A stretch of 16,856 bases of DNA from positions 1-16,856 of the forward strand of contig NZ_JAOXLP010000054.1 in assembly GCF_025791835.1 (NCBI RefSeq). Direction: 5' to 3'. Made by a program: the position numbers and the translations under genes. This DNA is from Roseomonas xinghualingensis. GTDB lineage: Bacteria > Pseudomonadota > Alphaproteobacteria > Acetobacterales > Acetobacteraceae. Below, piece by piece: positions 1 to 6,513 of the stretch (positions are counted from its first letter, which is position 1; every line of letters starts with the position of its first letter). The notes under the pieces are model-generated. The model saw only the letters and a program-made list of their open reading frames with translations. It did not search any database and was not told the DNA's origin.

Positions 1-68
1 CGCTGGTCCCGACCGCCGATGGCGTGCGTGAGCCGCAGAACCGCCGCGTCGAGATCGTGCTCAAGTAA
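1..68 (+). CDS. OmpA-family outer membrane protein, 3' end only
   Basis: Only the last 21 codons and the TAA stop are present; the gene begins left of the window. They encode the end of an OmpA-like peptidoglycan-binding domain, with the family's closing N-R-R-V-E-I-V-L-K. The nucleotide sequence is identical to the end of the complete ompA-like gene at 303-1430, so this is an upstream tandem paralogue. By family, such proteins anchor the outer membrane to peptidoglycan. Nothing can be said about its N-terminal barrel. Confidence 0.85.
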   Translation, partial: LVPTADGVREPQNRRVEIVLK

Positions 69-127
69 GAAGCACGATCCTCTCGCGAGGAATGAGGAGG
101 GGCGGGACCGCAAGGTCCCGCCCCTTT
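1..127 (+). repeat. Direct repeat copy 1 (ompA 3' end plus terminator)
   Basis: These 127 bases match 1363-1489 with no mismatch. They cover the last ompA codons, the stop, the spacer and the terminator hairpin. The match stops in the T-tract (C at 128 against T at 1490). The repeat may extend to the left beyond the window. Confidence 0.95.
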
Positions 128-131
128 CTCT
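99..131 (+). terminator. Rho-independent terminator of upstream ompA copy
   Basis: A perfect 11-bp stem (99-109 with 114-124) closes a GCAA tetraloop at 110-113. It is followed by a T-rich tract (TTTCTCTTTT). It lies 30 bases after the stop at 66-68. Confidence 0.9.
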
Positions 132-173
132 TTTGATGTTTTGATTGTGAAACGTTTTTGTGTCTTTCCTGCC

Positions 174-186
174 ACAGGTGACCTGT
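174..186. promoter_or_regulatory. 13-base perfect inverted repeat upstream of ompA copy 2, possible operator
   Basis: ACAGGT-G-ACCTGT is a perfect 6-1-6 palindrome in the 170-base gap between the two ompA genes, about 117 bases before the ATG at 303. It has no T-tract and a 1-base centre, so it suits a dimeric protein site better than a terminator. The cognate regulator is unknown. Confidence 0.35.
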
Positions 187-289
187 AAGAGGCAACTTCC
201 CCACCCTGCCTAAAACTCATGTGATTTGTCCGCATTCATGTATTGCCGCACCTACAAGCGGTAACCGTTTCCCCTCATTCCTCAGTACG

Positions 290-295
290 AAGGAA
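290..295 (+). promoter_or_regulatory. Ribosome binding site deciding the ompA start
   Basis: AAGGAA lies 7 bases before the ATG at 303. No comparable site precedes the in-frame ATG at 243, and 303 also begins a clean signal peptide. Confidence 0.75.
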
Positions 296-302
296 AATCG
301 TC

Positions 303-1430
303 ATGTCGCTCCGCAAGGCTCTCCTGGCCGCGACTATGTTCGCGGTGCCGCTTGCCGCTCAGGCCCAGCCGGTGACTGGCCTCTACATTGCTGGTGGAGC
401 CGGCGTGAACTGGCTGCAGGAATCCAAGCTGTCTGCCACTGGCGATCTTGCGAACTCGCTGAGGAACAGCGGAATCGATCCGAGCGGCAAGATCGCCTTC
501 GATGTGGGTTGGGTCGGCCTGGCCAGCCTTGGCTGGGGCTTCGGCAACGGCCTGCGCCTCGAGATTGAAGGCAACTACCGCGAGAACGGCGTTGACAAGT
601 TCCGCGGCTTTGAAGGCACGCCCGTTACCAACGTCAACGGCAAGTCGCGCAGCTATGGCGTGATGGGCAACGTCTTCTATGACATCGACCTGGCGATGTT
701 CGGCGTCCGCCAGAGCTATGTGCAGCCCTATATCGGCGCCGGTGTCGGCTACATCTGGCGTGAGTTCGACGATATCCGCGGCGATGTGCTCGGCGGCCAG
801 ATCCGCACCAGCGGGACTGACGGGCGCTTCGGCTACCAGGCCATCGCCGGCCTTGGCGTTCCGCTCACCCAGCTTGGCGTTCCCGGGCTGACGCTGACCG
901 CTGAATACCGCTTCCTCGGCACGCTGGAGCACGACATCAGCACCTCGAGCGGCGGCGGCAGCTTCACGGTGAGCCGCGGCGGCACCAAGTCCGAGAACTA
1001 CAACCACTCCATCCTGCTCGGCCTGCGTTACGCCTTCAACCAGCCGCGTCCGGCTCCGGCCCCTGTCGTGGCTCCGGCTCCGGCCGCTGCCCCGGCTCCG
1101 GCCCGCACCTACCTGGTGTTCTTCGACTTCGACCGCGCTGACCTGACGGACCGCGCCCGCCAGATCGTCGCCGAGGCCGCCCAGGCGGCGCAGAGCACCG
1201 GCACGACGCGCATCGAAGTGGCCGGCCATGCCGACCGCTCGGGCTCGCCGCAGTACAACCAGCGCCTGTCCATGCGCCGTGCCGAGGCGGTTGCCGCCGA
1301 GCTCGCGCGCCGTGGCATCAACCGCTCGGAGATGTCGATCCAGGCCTTCGGCGAGAGCCGTCCGCTGGTCCCGACCGCCGATGGCGTGCGTGAGCCGCAG
1401 AACCGCCGCGTCGAGATCGTGCTCAAGTAA
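303..1430 (+). CDS. OmpA-family outer membrane beta-barrel protein
   Basis: The 375-residue protein should sit in the outer membrane and bind peptidoglycan through its C-terminal domain. A signal peptide occupies residues 1-21 (basic start, hydrophobic core, cleavage likely after A-Q-A). Residues about 23-247 form a beta-barrel rich in aromatic and glycine residues, as in OmpA N-terminal domains. Residues 248-268 are a Pro-Ala linker. Residues 269-375 are the OmpA-like domain, with G-H-A-D-R-S-G at 308-314 and N-R-R-V-E-I near the end. D311 and R326 have the 15-residue spacing of the diaminopimelate-binding pair known in OmpA domains. The ATG at 303 is preferred over 243 because of the AAGGAA site and the signal peptide. 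The gene is the second member of a tandem pair whose 3' ends are identical. Confidence 0.93.
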   Translation: MSLRKALLAATMFAVPLAAQAQPVTGLYIAGGAGVNWLQESKLSATGDLANSLRNSGIDPSGKIAFDVGWVGLASLGWGFGNGLRLEIEGNYRENGVDKFRGFEGTPVTNVNGKSRSYGVMGNVFYDIDLAMFGVRQSYVQPYIGAGVGYIWREFDDIRGDVLGGQIRTSGTDGRFGYQAIAGLGVPLTQLGVPGLTLTAEYRFLGTLEHDISTSSGGGSFTVSRGGTKSENYNHSILLGLRYAFNQPRPAPAPVVAPAPAAAPAPARTYLVFFDFDRADLTDRARQIVAEAAQAAQSTGTTRIEVAGHADRSGSPQYNQRLSMRRAEAVAAELARRGINRSEMSIQAFGESRPLVPTADGVREPQNRRVEIVLK

Positions 1431-1489
1431 GAAGCACGATCCTCTCGCGAGGAATGAGGAGGGGCGGGACCGCAAGGTCCCGCCCCTTT
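1363..1489 (+). repeat. Direct repeat copy 2 (ompA 3' end plus terminator)
   Basis: Identical to 1-127 at every base, offset 1362. The exact identity includes non-coding spacer and hairpin, which suggests recent duplication or gene conversion rather than selection on the protein alone. Confidence 0.95.
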
Positions 1490-1491
1490 TT
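1461..1491 (+). terminator. Rho-independent terminator of ompA copy 2
   Basis: An 11-bp perfect stem (1461-1471 with 1476-1486) with a GCAA loop is followed by TTTTT. It is the same hairpin as at 99-124. Confidence 0.93.
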
Positions 1492-1551
1492 CATTGCAGC
1501 GGCCCATAAGGAGCGGTTCCCTCGCGCCGGTAACAGGCGTAACCCGCCGCC

Positions 1552-1827
1552 ATGACCGCCCGCCCTAACCGAGAGGCCATCATGGCCGAGATCCATCGCC
1601 AGCTCGCCTCGCACGAGCCCGGCAAGAGCATTTGTCCCAGCGAAGTAGCGCGCGCCTTGCTGCCGGAGAAATGGCAGCCTTTGATGACGCCCGTGCGACA
1701 GGCGGCTGTTGCCCTGATGCGCGAAGGACAGATCGAGGTGCTGCGTAAGGGAAAGCCTGTCGAGCCAGCTGAGGTGCGGGGTGTGATCCGCCTTCGCCGG
1801 CCTGTCGCCGCATCAACAACAGATTGA
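1552..1827 (+). CDS. DUF3253 family protein
   Basis: A 91-residue protein with the DUF3253 pattern: K-S-I-C-P-S-E-V-A-R-A-L near residues 25-36, then a Trp, a V-R-Q-A-A segment, a G-Q-I-E-V stretch and a final G-V-I-R-L-R-R. It reads like a small winged-helix fold, but the biological role of the family is not known to me. The ATG at 1552 keeps the first helix whole. A second in-frame ATG at 1582 has a closer GAGAGG (1571-1576) and could be the real start, giving 81 residues. It stands alone, between the ompA terminator and a hairpin at 1854-1874. Confidence 0.8.
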   Translation: MTARPNREAIMAEIHRQLASHEPGKSICPSEVARALLPEKWQPLMTPVRQAAVALMREGQIEVLRKGKPVEPAEVRGVIRLRRPVAASTTD

Positions 1828-1853
1828 CCGGGACCAGGGGCAGTAGACACTCA

Positions 1854-1874
1854 CCGGCTCAGAACCTGAGCCGG
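1854..1874 (+). other. 9-bp perfect hairpin just before the ABC exporter start
   Basis: CCGGCTCAG (1854-1862), loop AAC, CTGAGCCGG (1866-1874). No T-tract follows, and the ATG of the ABC exporter lies 11 bases downstream. It could end DUF3253 transcripts or fold in the exporter's leader where a ribosome site would be expected. No clear Shine-Dalgarno lies between the hairpin and the ATG. Confidence 0.5.
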
Positions 1875-1885
1875 GCCCATCTCCG

Positions 1886-3616
1886 ATGCGATCCTCACTC
1901 GCCGCCTCCCGCGATGCATGGGCCCTGTCCCGCCCCTTCTGGACCGGCAAGACGCGCTGGGCCGCGCTGGGCCTTCTGGCCGTGGTGGTCCTGCTGAATC
2001 TTGCCCTGGTGGCGATGAACGTCATCCTCACCTACTGGCAGCGCGGCTTCTACAACACGCTTGAGACGAAGAACTGGGAAGGCTTCATCAACCTTCTCCT
2101 GCTCGGAGGCCCTACCGAGGAGTTCAGCTACATGCCGGGCTTCTGCCTGATCGCGGCGCTCTACATCGTCGTCGCGGTCTACGCACTCTATCTGAAGCAG
2201 GCATTGCAGATCCGCTGGCGCAGCTGGCTGACCGAATCGCTGACCCGCCGCTGGTTGAGCCATGGCGCTTATTACCGGCTGGCGGTGCAGGACCGAAGCA
2301 CGGACAATCCGGACCAGCGCATTGCCGACGATGCGCGCCTCTTCGTCGATAGCACCCTCACGCTTGGCCTGGGGCTGATGCGGGCGGTGGTGACACTGCT
2401 TTCCTTCATTCTCGTGCTTTGGGGCCTGTCGGGTGAGGTCACCGTCTTTGGCATCTCCATTCCCGGCTATCTCGTCTGGGTGGCGCTGGCCTATTCGGCG
2501 CTTGGAACCTGGCTGGCCCATAAGATTGGCGGCAAGCTGATCGGGCTCAACTTCCTCCAGGAGCGTGTGGAAGCCAATTTCCGCTACGCGCTGGTGCGCG
2601 TGCGCGACAATGTGGAGGGCATCGCCCTGCACCGGGGCGAGGAAGAGGAACGGGCAGGGCTGGATGCCCGCTTCCGTGCCCTGATAAGCAACTGGTGGGC
2701 AATCATGCGGGCGACAAAGCAGCTCACCTTCTTCACCGCCGGCTTTTCGCAGATCGCCACGATCTTTCCCTTCGTGGTGGTGGCGCCAAACTACTTCGCC
2801 GGGCGCATCCCGCTGGGCGCGTTGATCCAGACCTCATCCGCCTTCGGCTCGGTGCAGGAATCCTTCTCCTGGTTTGTGAACAACTATCCCGAGCTGGCGG
2901 CATGGCAGGCTACGGTGCAGCGCCTGACCGGTTTCGACCAGGCGATCGCGTCGGCCGAAACTCGGCTGCATGACGGCCCCGAGGTTAGAGGGAGCGCCGG
3001 AGAGGAGTTGCGCGCGGATGGGCTCGAACTCGCCCTCCCGGACGGGCGGCGGCTGCTGCGGAACGCATCGCTCTCGGTCTCGCCAGGCGAAGCGGTGGTG
3101 ATCACGGGCGCCTCGGGCGGCGGCAAGTCCACGCTGTTCCGAGCGCTGGCCGGAATCTGGCCTTTCGGTTCGGGGTTGATCACGGTTCCGGCGGGCAAGT
3201 CGGTGCTGTTCCTGCCACAACGTCCCTATTTACCGCTGGGAACGCTGCGCCGCGCCCTCGCCTATCCGGGAGCTGAACACGGCTTCGACGACGCCACACT
3301 GCGGCGCGCTTTGTCGGATGTGGGCCTGGGCCATCTGGCCAGGCGGCTGGACGAGGTGGACAGTTGGGAGCGGGTGCTGTCGGGTGGCGAGCAGCAGCGC
3401 CTGGCCATCGCGCGTGCCCTGTTGCAACGCCCCGCGTGGCTCTTCCTCGACGAAGCGACGGCAAGCCTCGATCCGGCCAGCGAGGCACAACTCTACAAGC
3501 TATTGCGCGAAAGGCTGCCGGAGACTTCGATCGTCTCCATTGCTCACCACCCGGCGGTTGCCGAGTTCCACGACCGCAAGCTGCGCCTGGAGGCTGGCCG
3601 GCTCGCGGCCGCTTAA
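1886..3616 (+). CDS. ABC exporter, fused permease-ATPase of SbmA/BacA/peroxisomal (ABC_membrane_2) type
   Basis: A 576-residue inner-membrane half-transporter expected to work as a homodimer. Residues 1-350 hold the membrane domain, with hydrophobic segments near 27-50, 87-105, 160-180, 185-208 and 285-303. It carries D-N-P-D-Q-R-I (140-146), a hallmark of the YddA/SbmA/BacA and peroxisomal ABCD group. The ATPase domain (about 375-576) has Walker A G-A-S-G-G-G-K-S-T (408-416), signature L-S-G-G-E (498-502), Walker B L-F-L-D-E-A (519-524) and an H-loop S-I-A-H-H (551-555). Relatives are annotated as vitamin B12, peptide or bleomycin-type transporters; the substrate here is unknown. The ATG at 1886 gives the expected N-terminus but lacks an obvious ribosome site. 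It converges with bfr. Confidence 0.88.
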   Translation: MRSSLAASRDAWALSRPFWTGKTRWAALGLLAVVVLLNLALVAMNVILTYWQRGFYNTLETKNWEGFINLLLLGGPTEEFSYMPGFCLIAALYIVVAVYALYLKQALQIRWRSWLTESLTRRWLSHGAYYRLAVQDRSTDNPDQRIADDARLFVDSTLTLGLGLMRAVVTLLSFILVLWGLSGEVTVFGISIPGYLVWVALAYSALGTWLAHKIGGKLIGLNFLQERVEANFRYALVRVRDNVEGIALHRGEEEERAGLDARFRALISNWWAIMRATKQLTFFTAGFSQIATIFPFVVVAPNYFAGRIPLGALIQTSSAFGSVQESFSWFVNNYPELAAWQATVQRLTGFDQAIASAETRLHDGPEVRGSAGEELRADGLELALPDGRRLLRNASLSVSPGEAVVITGASGGGKSTLFRALAGIWPFGSGLITVPAGKSVLFLPQRPYLPLGTLRRALAYPGAEHGFDDATLRRALSDVGLGHLARRLDEVDSWERVLSGGEQQRLAIARALLQRPAWLFLDEATASLDPASEAQLYKLLRERLPETSIVSIAHHPAVAEFHDRKLRLEAGRLAAA

Positions 3617-3632
3617 GTCCTGGTCCGTCTTA

Positions 3633-3656
3633 CCGAGGGCGCATCCGCGCCCTCGG
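3633..3656. terminator. Shared hairpin between convergent ABC exporter and bfr
   Basis: A perfect 10-bp stem (3633-3642 with 3647-3656), loop ATCC, lies in the 61-base gap between two convergent genes. It has no T-tract on either strand, so it is a likely bidirectional 3' hairpin rather than a classical intrinsic terminator. Confidence 0.6.
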
Positions 3657-3677
3657 GCTGATCGGGCCCTAAACTGC

Positions 3678-4166
3678 CTAGTGATCCTGATCGGGCGCCG
3701 GATCCGAGTTCAGCAGCGTGTAGCGCTCCTCCCCGATCTTCTCGATCAGGGTGAACTGGGCGTGCAGGAAGTCCTCATGCTTCTCCTCATCCGCCAGGAT
3801 CTTGAGGAGGAGATCACGGGAGACATAGTCGCGCACCGCCTCGCAATGGGCGATGCCGTCCTTGAGATCCTGGATGGCCTTCTGCTCAAGGCGGGAGTCG
3901 CATTCCAGGATTTCCTTCACGGTCTGGCCGATCAGGATCTGGTTCAGGCGCTGGACGTTAGGCAGGCCGTCGAGGAAGAGGATGCGCTTGATGAGCCAAT
4001 CAGCGTGGCGCATCTCCTCAATGGATTCCTCATATTCATGCTTGCCGAGCCTGGTGACGCCCCAGTGATTCAGGGTGCGGGCATGTAGGAAATACTGGTT
4101 GATTGCCGTCAGCTCATTGGTGAGCTGGGTGTTCAGGAACTCGATGACCTTCGGGTCGCCAGCCAT
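3678..4166 (-). CDS. bfr: Bacterioferritin
   Basis: This is a 162-residue haem-containing iron-storage protein that forms 24-subunit cages in the cytoplasm, oxidising Fe(II) and storing it as mineral. All ferroxidase ligands known from E. coli Bfr fall at the same positions here: E18, E51, H54, E94, E127 and H130. The haem-ligating M52 is also present, in E-E-M-R-H-A. The length is typical. A GGAGG (complement of 4175-4179) lies 8 bases before the ATG. It follows bfd on the same strand with an 84-base gap, so the two are probably co-transcribed; Bfd is the partner that drives iron release from Bfr. It converges with the ABC exporter gene. Confidence 0.97.
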   Translation of the reverse strand: MAGDPKVIEFLNTQLTNELTAINQYFLHARTLNHWGVTRLGKHEYEESIEEMRHADWLIKRILFLDGLPNVQRLNQILIGQTVKEILECDSRLEQKAIQDLKDGIAHCEAVRDYVSRDLLLKILADEEKHEDFLHAQFTLIEKIGEERYTLLNSDPAPDQDH

Positions 4167-4250
4167 GGCTTGGGCCTCCGTGCGCTACGGGGACCGAGAT
4201 GGAACCTAGAGGCTGGACGGTCAAGTCTTTGTTTTGTCAGTACTTTGCGA

Positions 4251-4457
4251 CTAATTCGCGATTGAGACGGGCAGTTGAGAAGCGTTCTCCACCTCGTTCC
4301 GTCCGCTGCGTAGCATGCAGAGGATACTGGCGGTGCAGGATCCGCATTGGGCCCTGCAATTACAGGCCGAATAGACGTCATGGGTACGATTGGCGCCGGA
4401 GGAGATGGCCGACTTGATCTGAGTATCAGTCAGGCCATTGCAGATGCAGACATACAT
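4251..4457 (-). CDS. bfd: Bacterioferritin-associated [2Fe-2S] ferredoxin
   Basis: A 68-residue protein with the four Fe-S cysteines of the Bfd family in place: C4-x-C6 near the N-terminus and C38-x-x-C41 after a spacer of 31 residues. C32 and C34 are extra cysteines in the spacer. In the known system Bfd carries electrons to the haem of bacterioferritin so that stored iron is reduced and released. The ATG at 4457 is preceded on the - strand by AGGGGGAG about 11 bases upstream. It lies directly before bfr on the same strand and after recQ, whose terminator makes bfd-bfr a separate transcription unit. A candidate operator lies 54-82 bases upstream. Confidence 0.95.
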   Translation of the reverse strand: MYVCICNGLTDTQIKSAISSGANRTHDVYSACNCRAQCGSCTASILCMLRSGRNEVENASQLPVSIAN

Positions 4458-4510
4458 GCTGTGCCGGGCTCCCCCTGCGCCGCCCCTGGCGGCCGGGAGA
4501 GTTCTAGCAG

Positions 4511-4539
4511 TTGCGAAGGATGATGCAAGTCATTCGCAA
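4511..4539 (-). promoter_or_regulatory. Overlapping inverted repeats upstream of bfd, candidate iron-regulator (Fur-type) operator
   Basis: TTGCGAA at 4511-4517 is the exact inverse of TTCGCAA at 4533-4539. Inside it, TGCAAGT-C-ATTCGCA (4524-4538) is an imperfect 7-1-7 palindrome with 5 of 7 pairs matching. The 7-1-7 layout and TGC..AT half-sites resemble Fur-type boxes of some alphaproteobacteria. It sits between the recQ terminator and the bfd ATG, where a bfd-bfr promoter is expected. The regulator identity is inferred from the target genes. Confidence 0.45.
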
Positions 4540-4550
4540 TGCAGAGCCGA

Positions 4551-4575
4551 TAAAAGGCGGGGCCCCTACCCCGCC
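4551..4575 (-). terminator. Intrinsic terminator overlapping the recQ stop codon
   Basis: Read on the - strand, GGCGGGG (complement of 4569-4575), a 6-base loop (4563-4568) and CCCCGCC (4556-4562) form a 7-bp GC stem followed by TTTTA. The loop contains the recQ TAG stop (4566-4568), so the 5' arm of the hairpin encodes the last recQ codons. Confidence 0.85.
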
Positions 4576-6398
4576 TCCCGCAGCACCCGCAATACGTCGA
4601 GCCCGTAGCGGTCCAGTTTCGATGCGCCAACCCCATGGACCGAGGCGAGGTCGTCCAGGGTTCGGGGCTTCTGCGCGGCGATGTCGGCCAGAGTACGGTC
4701 GGGAAAGATGACATAGGCGGGCACGGCCTGGTGGGTGGCCTCCTCCTTTCTCCAGGCCCGCAGAGCCTCGAAGGCAGCCGCCTCGGGCTGGCCCCCGAAG
4801 CCCGTGGCGATGGCTGGAGCGGCACGGGCCGAGCGCGGGCGGCGGGTTGCGCGGGCGGCTTCCCGAAGGGCTGCCTCCTGCAGCATCACCGGCTGCTCGC
4901 CGCGTAGGATGGGGCGGGCGGCCTCCGTCGCCTGGTAGATGGGCAGGTTGGTATCACTGGCCATCTCCAATGCCCCGCGCGCCAGGAGGTGGCGGGCAAT
5001 GTTGCGCCAGGCGCCTTCCGCCACGTCACGCCCGATGCCGAAGACCGTCAGCTTGTCATGGCCGAAGGACGTGACCTTCTCGGTGTCCTTGCCGCGCAAC
5101 ACGTCCACCACATGGCCCAGGCCGAAGCGGCCGCCGGTGCGATGGACCGCCGAGAGGAGCTTGCGGGCGGCCTCGGTGGCATCCACCAGTCGCGCCGGGC
5201 GGAGGCAGGCGTCGCAATTGCCGCAATCCTCCTCCAGATCGTCCCCGAAGCAGCGCAGCAGCAGGCGGCGTCGGCAGGTGGCGCTCTCGACGATAGCGAC
5301 CAGGCGATCCAGCCGCTCATGGTCCAGGCGCTTCTGCGTGTCGGCGGCCGGGCTTTCGGCGATGCGGCGGCGGGCCACCGCGATATCCTCGGCGCCATAG
5401 AGCAGCAGGGCGCGGGCAGGAGCGCCATCGCGGCCGGCACGCCCGATCTCCTGGTACCAGGATTCCGGCCCGCTCGGCAGGGCGAGATGGGCCACCCAGC
5501 GCACATCGGGGCGGTCGATGCCCATGCCGAAGGCGATGGTGGCGGCCATCACCACCGGATCTCCGGAGGAGAAACGCTTCTCCGCCGCACGCCGGTCGGC
5601 CGCGTCCATGCCGGCATGGTAGTGGAGCGCGTCATAGCCGTCGCGGCGCAGGCGGGCCGCGGTGCGCTCCGTCTCGGCGCGGCTGGGGCAATAGATGATA
5701 CCGGCACCCCGCCCGTCATCGGCCTCGTCCATGAAGGCGGCGATCTGGGCGATGGCGCTGTCGCGCGGCGCCACTTCGATGCGGATGTTCGGCCGGTCGA
5801 AGCTGCCACGGAAGACCGGCGCATCGGTGAGCGAGAGGCGCTCGCGGATATCGTCCACTGTGCGGGCATCGGCGGTGGCCGTCAGGGCCACGCGGGGCAC
5901 TTCGGGGAAGCGTTCCGCCAGCATGCTCAGCATGCGGTATTCAGGGCGGAAGTTATGGCCCCAGGCGGAGATGCAATGCGCTTCATCCACGGCGAAGAGC
6001 GCCAGTTCCCGCCGTGCGAGGCGATCGGCCGTGCCTTCCAGCGCCAGCCGTTCCGGCGAGACATAGAGGAGCTTAAGCGTGCCGTTCGCCAACTCACGCT
6101 GGACGTTTCTGCGCTCCTCCTCGTCCAGGCCGGAATGCAGCGCGGCAGCGGGCACGCCCTGCTGGCGCAAGGCCGCGACCTGATCCTCCATGAGCGCGAT
6201 CAGAGGCGAGACGACGACGCCGAGGCCTGGCCGGCACAAGGCCGGCACTTGGTAGCAAAGCGATTTTCCGCCACCAGTTGGCATGAGCACGAGGCCGGAG
6301 CCGCCGGCCGTCACATGCTCGACGATCTCCGCCTGGCGGCCACGAAAATCGGGGAAGCCGAAGACGTCGTGCAGGATGGCGCGAGGATTGGCGCTCAT
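4566..6398 (-). CDS. recQ: ATP-dependent DNA helicase RecQ
   Basis: A 610-residue 3'-5' DNA helicase of recombination and replication-fork repair. Helicase motif I P-T-G-G-G-K-S is at 40-46, D-E-A-H at 138-141 followed by the RecQ aromatic loop (S-A-W-G-H-N-F-R-P-E-Y), and motif VI Y-Q-E-I-G-R-A-G-R-D-G at 315-325. The RQC zinc site has C375, C392, C395 and C398 with the C-x16-C-x2-C-x2-C spacing of E. coli RecQ. A C-terminal HRDC domain covers about 541-608. Length and domain order are standard. GGAAGG lies 4 bases before the ATG. It is downstream of cydDC on the same strand with a 115-base gap, and is closed by a terminator that overlaps its stop codon. Confidence 0.97.
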   Translation of the reverse strand: MSANPRAILHDVFGFPDFRGRQAEIVEHVTAGGSGLVLMPTGGGKSLCYQVPALCRPGLGVVVSPLIALMEDQVAALRQQGVPAAALHSGLDEEERRNVQRELANGTLKLLYVSPERLALEGTADRLARRELALFAVDEAHCISAWGHNFRPEYRMLSMLAERFPEVPRVALTATADARTVDDIRERLSLTDAPVFRGSFDRPNIRIEVAPRDSAIAQIAAFMDEADDGRGAGIIYCPSRAETERTAARLRRDGYDALHYHAGMDAADRRAAEKRFSSGDPVVMAATIAFGMGIDRPDVRWVAHLALPSGPESWYQEIGRAGRDGAPARALLLYGAEDIAVARRRIAESPAADTQKRLDHERLDRLVAIVESATCRRRLLLRCFGDDLEEDCGNCDACLRPARLVDATEAARKLLSAVHRTGGRFGLGHVVDVLRGKDTEKVTSFGHDKLTVFGIGRDVAEGAWRNIARHLLARGALEMASDTNLPIYQATEAARPILRGEQPVMLQEAALREAARATRRPRSARAAPAIATGFGGQPEAAAFEALRAWRKEEATHQAVPAYVIFPDRTLADIAAQKPRTLDDLASVHGVGASKLDRYGLDVLRVLREAG

Positions 6399-6472
6399 GG
6401 GCGCCTTCCCCGCGTGAGGGACGCGAAGCGGGTGGGTCGGATTGACATGGTTTCGGCTTTAGATGGTGCAGC

Positions 6473-6507
6473 CCGTTCCGCCGTGACAGGGCACGCGGGC
6501 GGAACGG
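6473..6507 (-). other. 10-bp stem hairpin between cydC and recQ
   Basis: CCGTTCCGCC (6473-6482) pairs perfectly with GGCGGAACGG (6498-6507) across a 15-base loop. It lies just after the cydC stop on the - strand. No T-tract follows, so it may be a transcript-stabilising or weak attenuating element between cydDC and recQ. Confidence 0.5.
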
Positions 6508-6513
6508 TGCGGA

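Noticed and set aside
282..1475. A 397-codon open frame on the - strand opposite ompA
   Set aside because: The + strand frame has a signal peptide, linker and OmpA domain; the - frame has no recognisable feature.
3658..3696. Ten-base direct repeat CTGATCGGGC at 3658-3667 and 3687-3696
   Set aside because: It is short, one copy lies in bfr coding sequence, and no mobile element or target duplication accompanies it.
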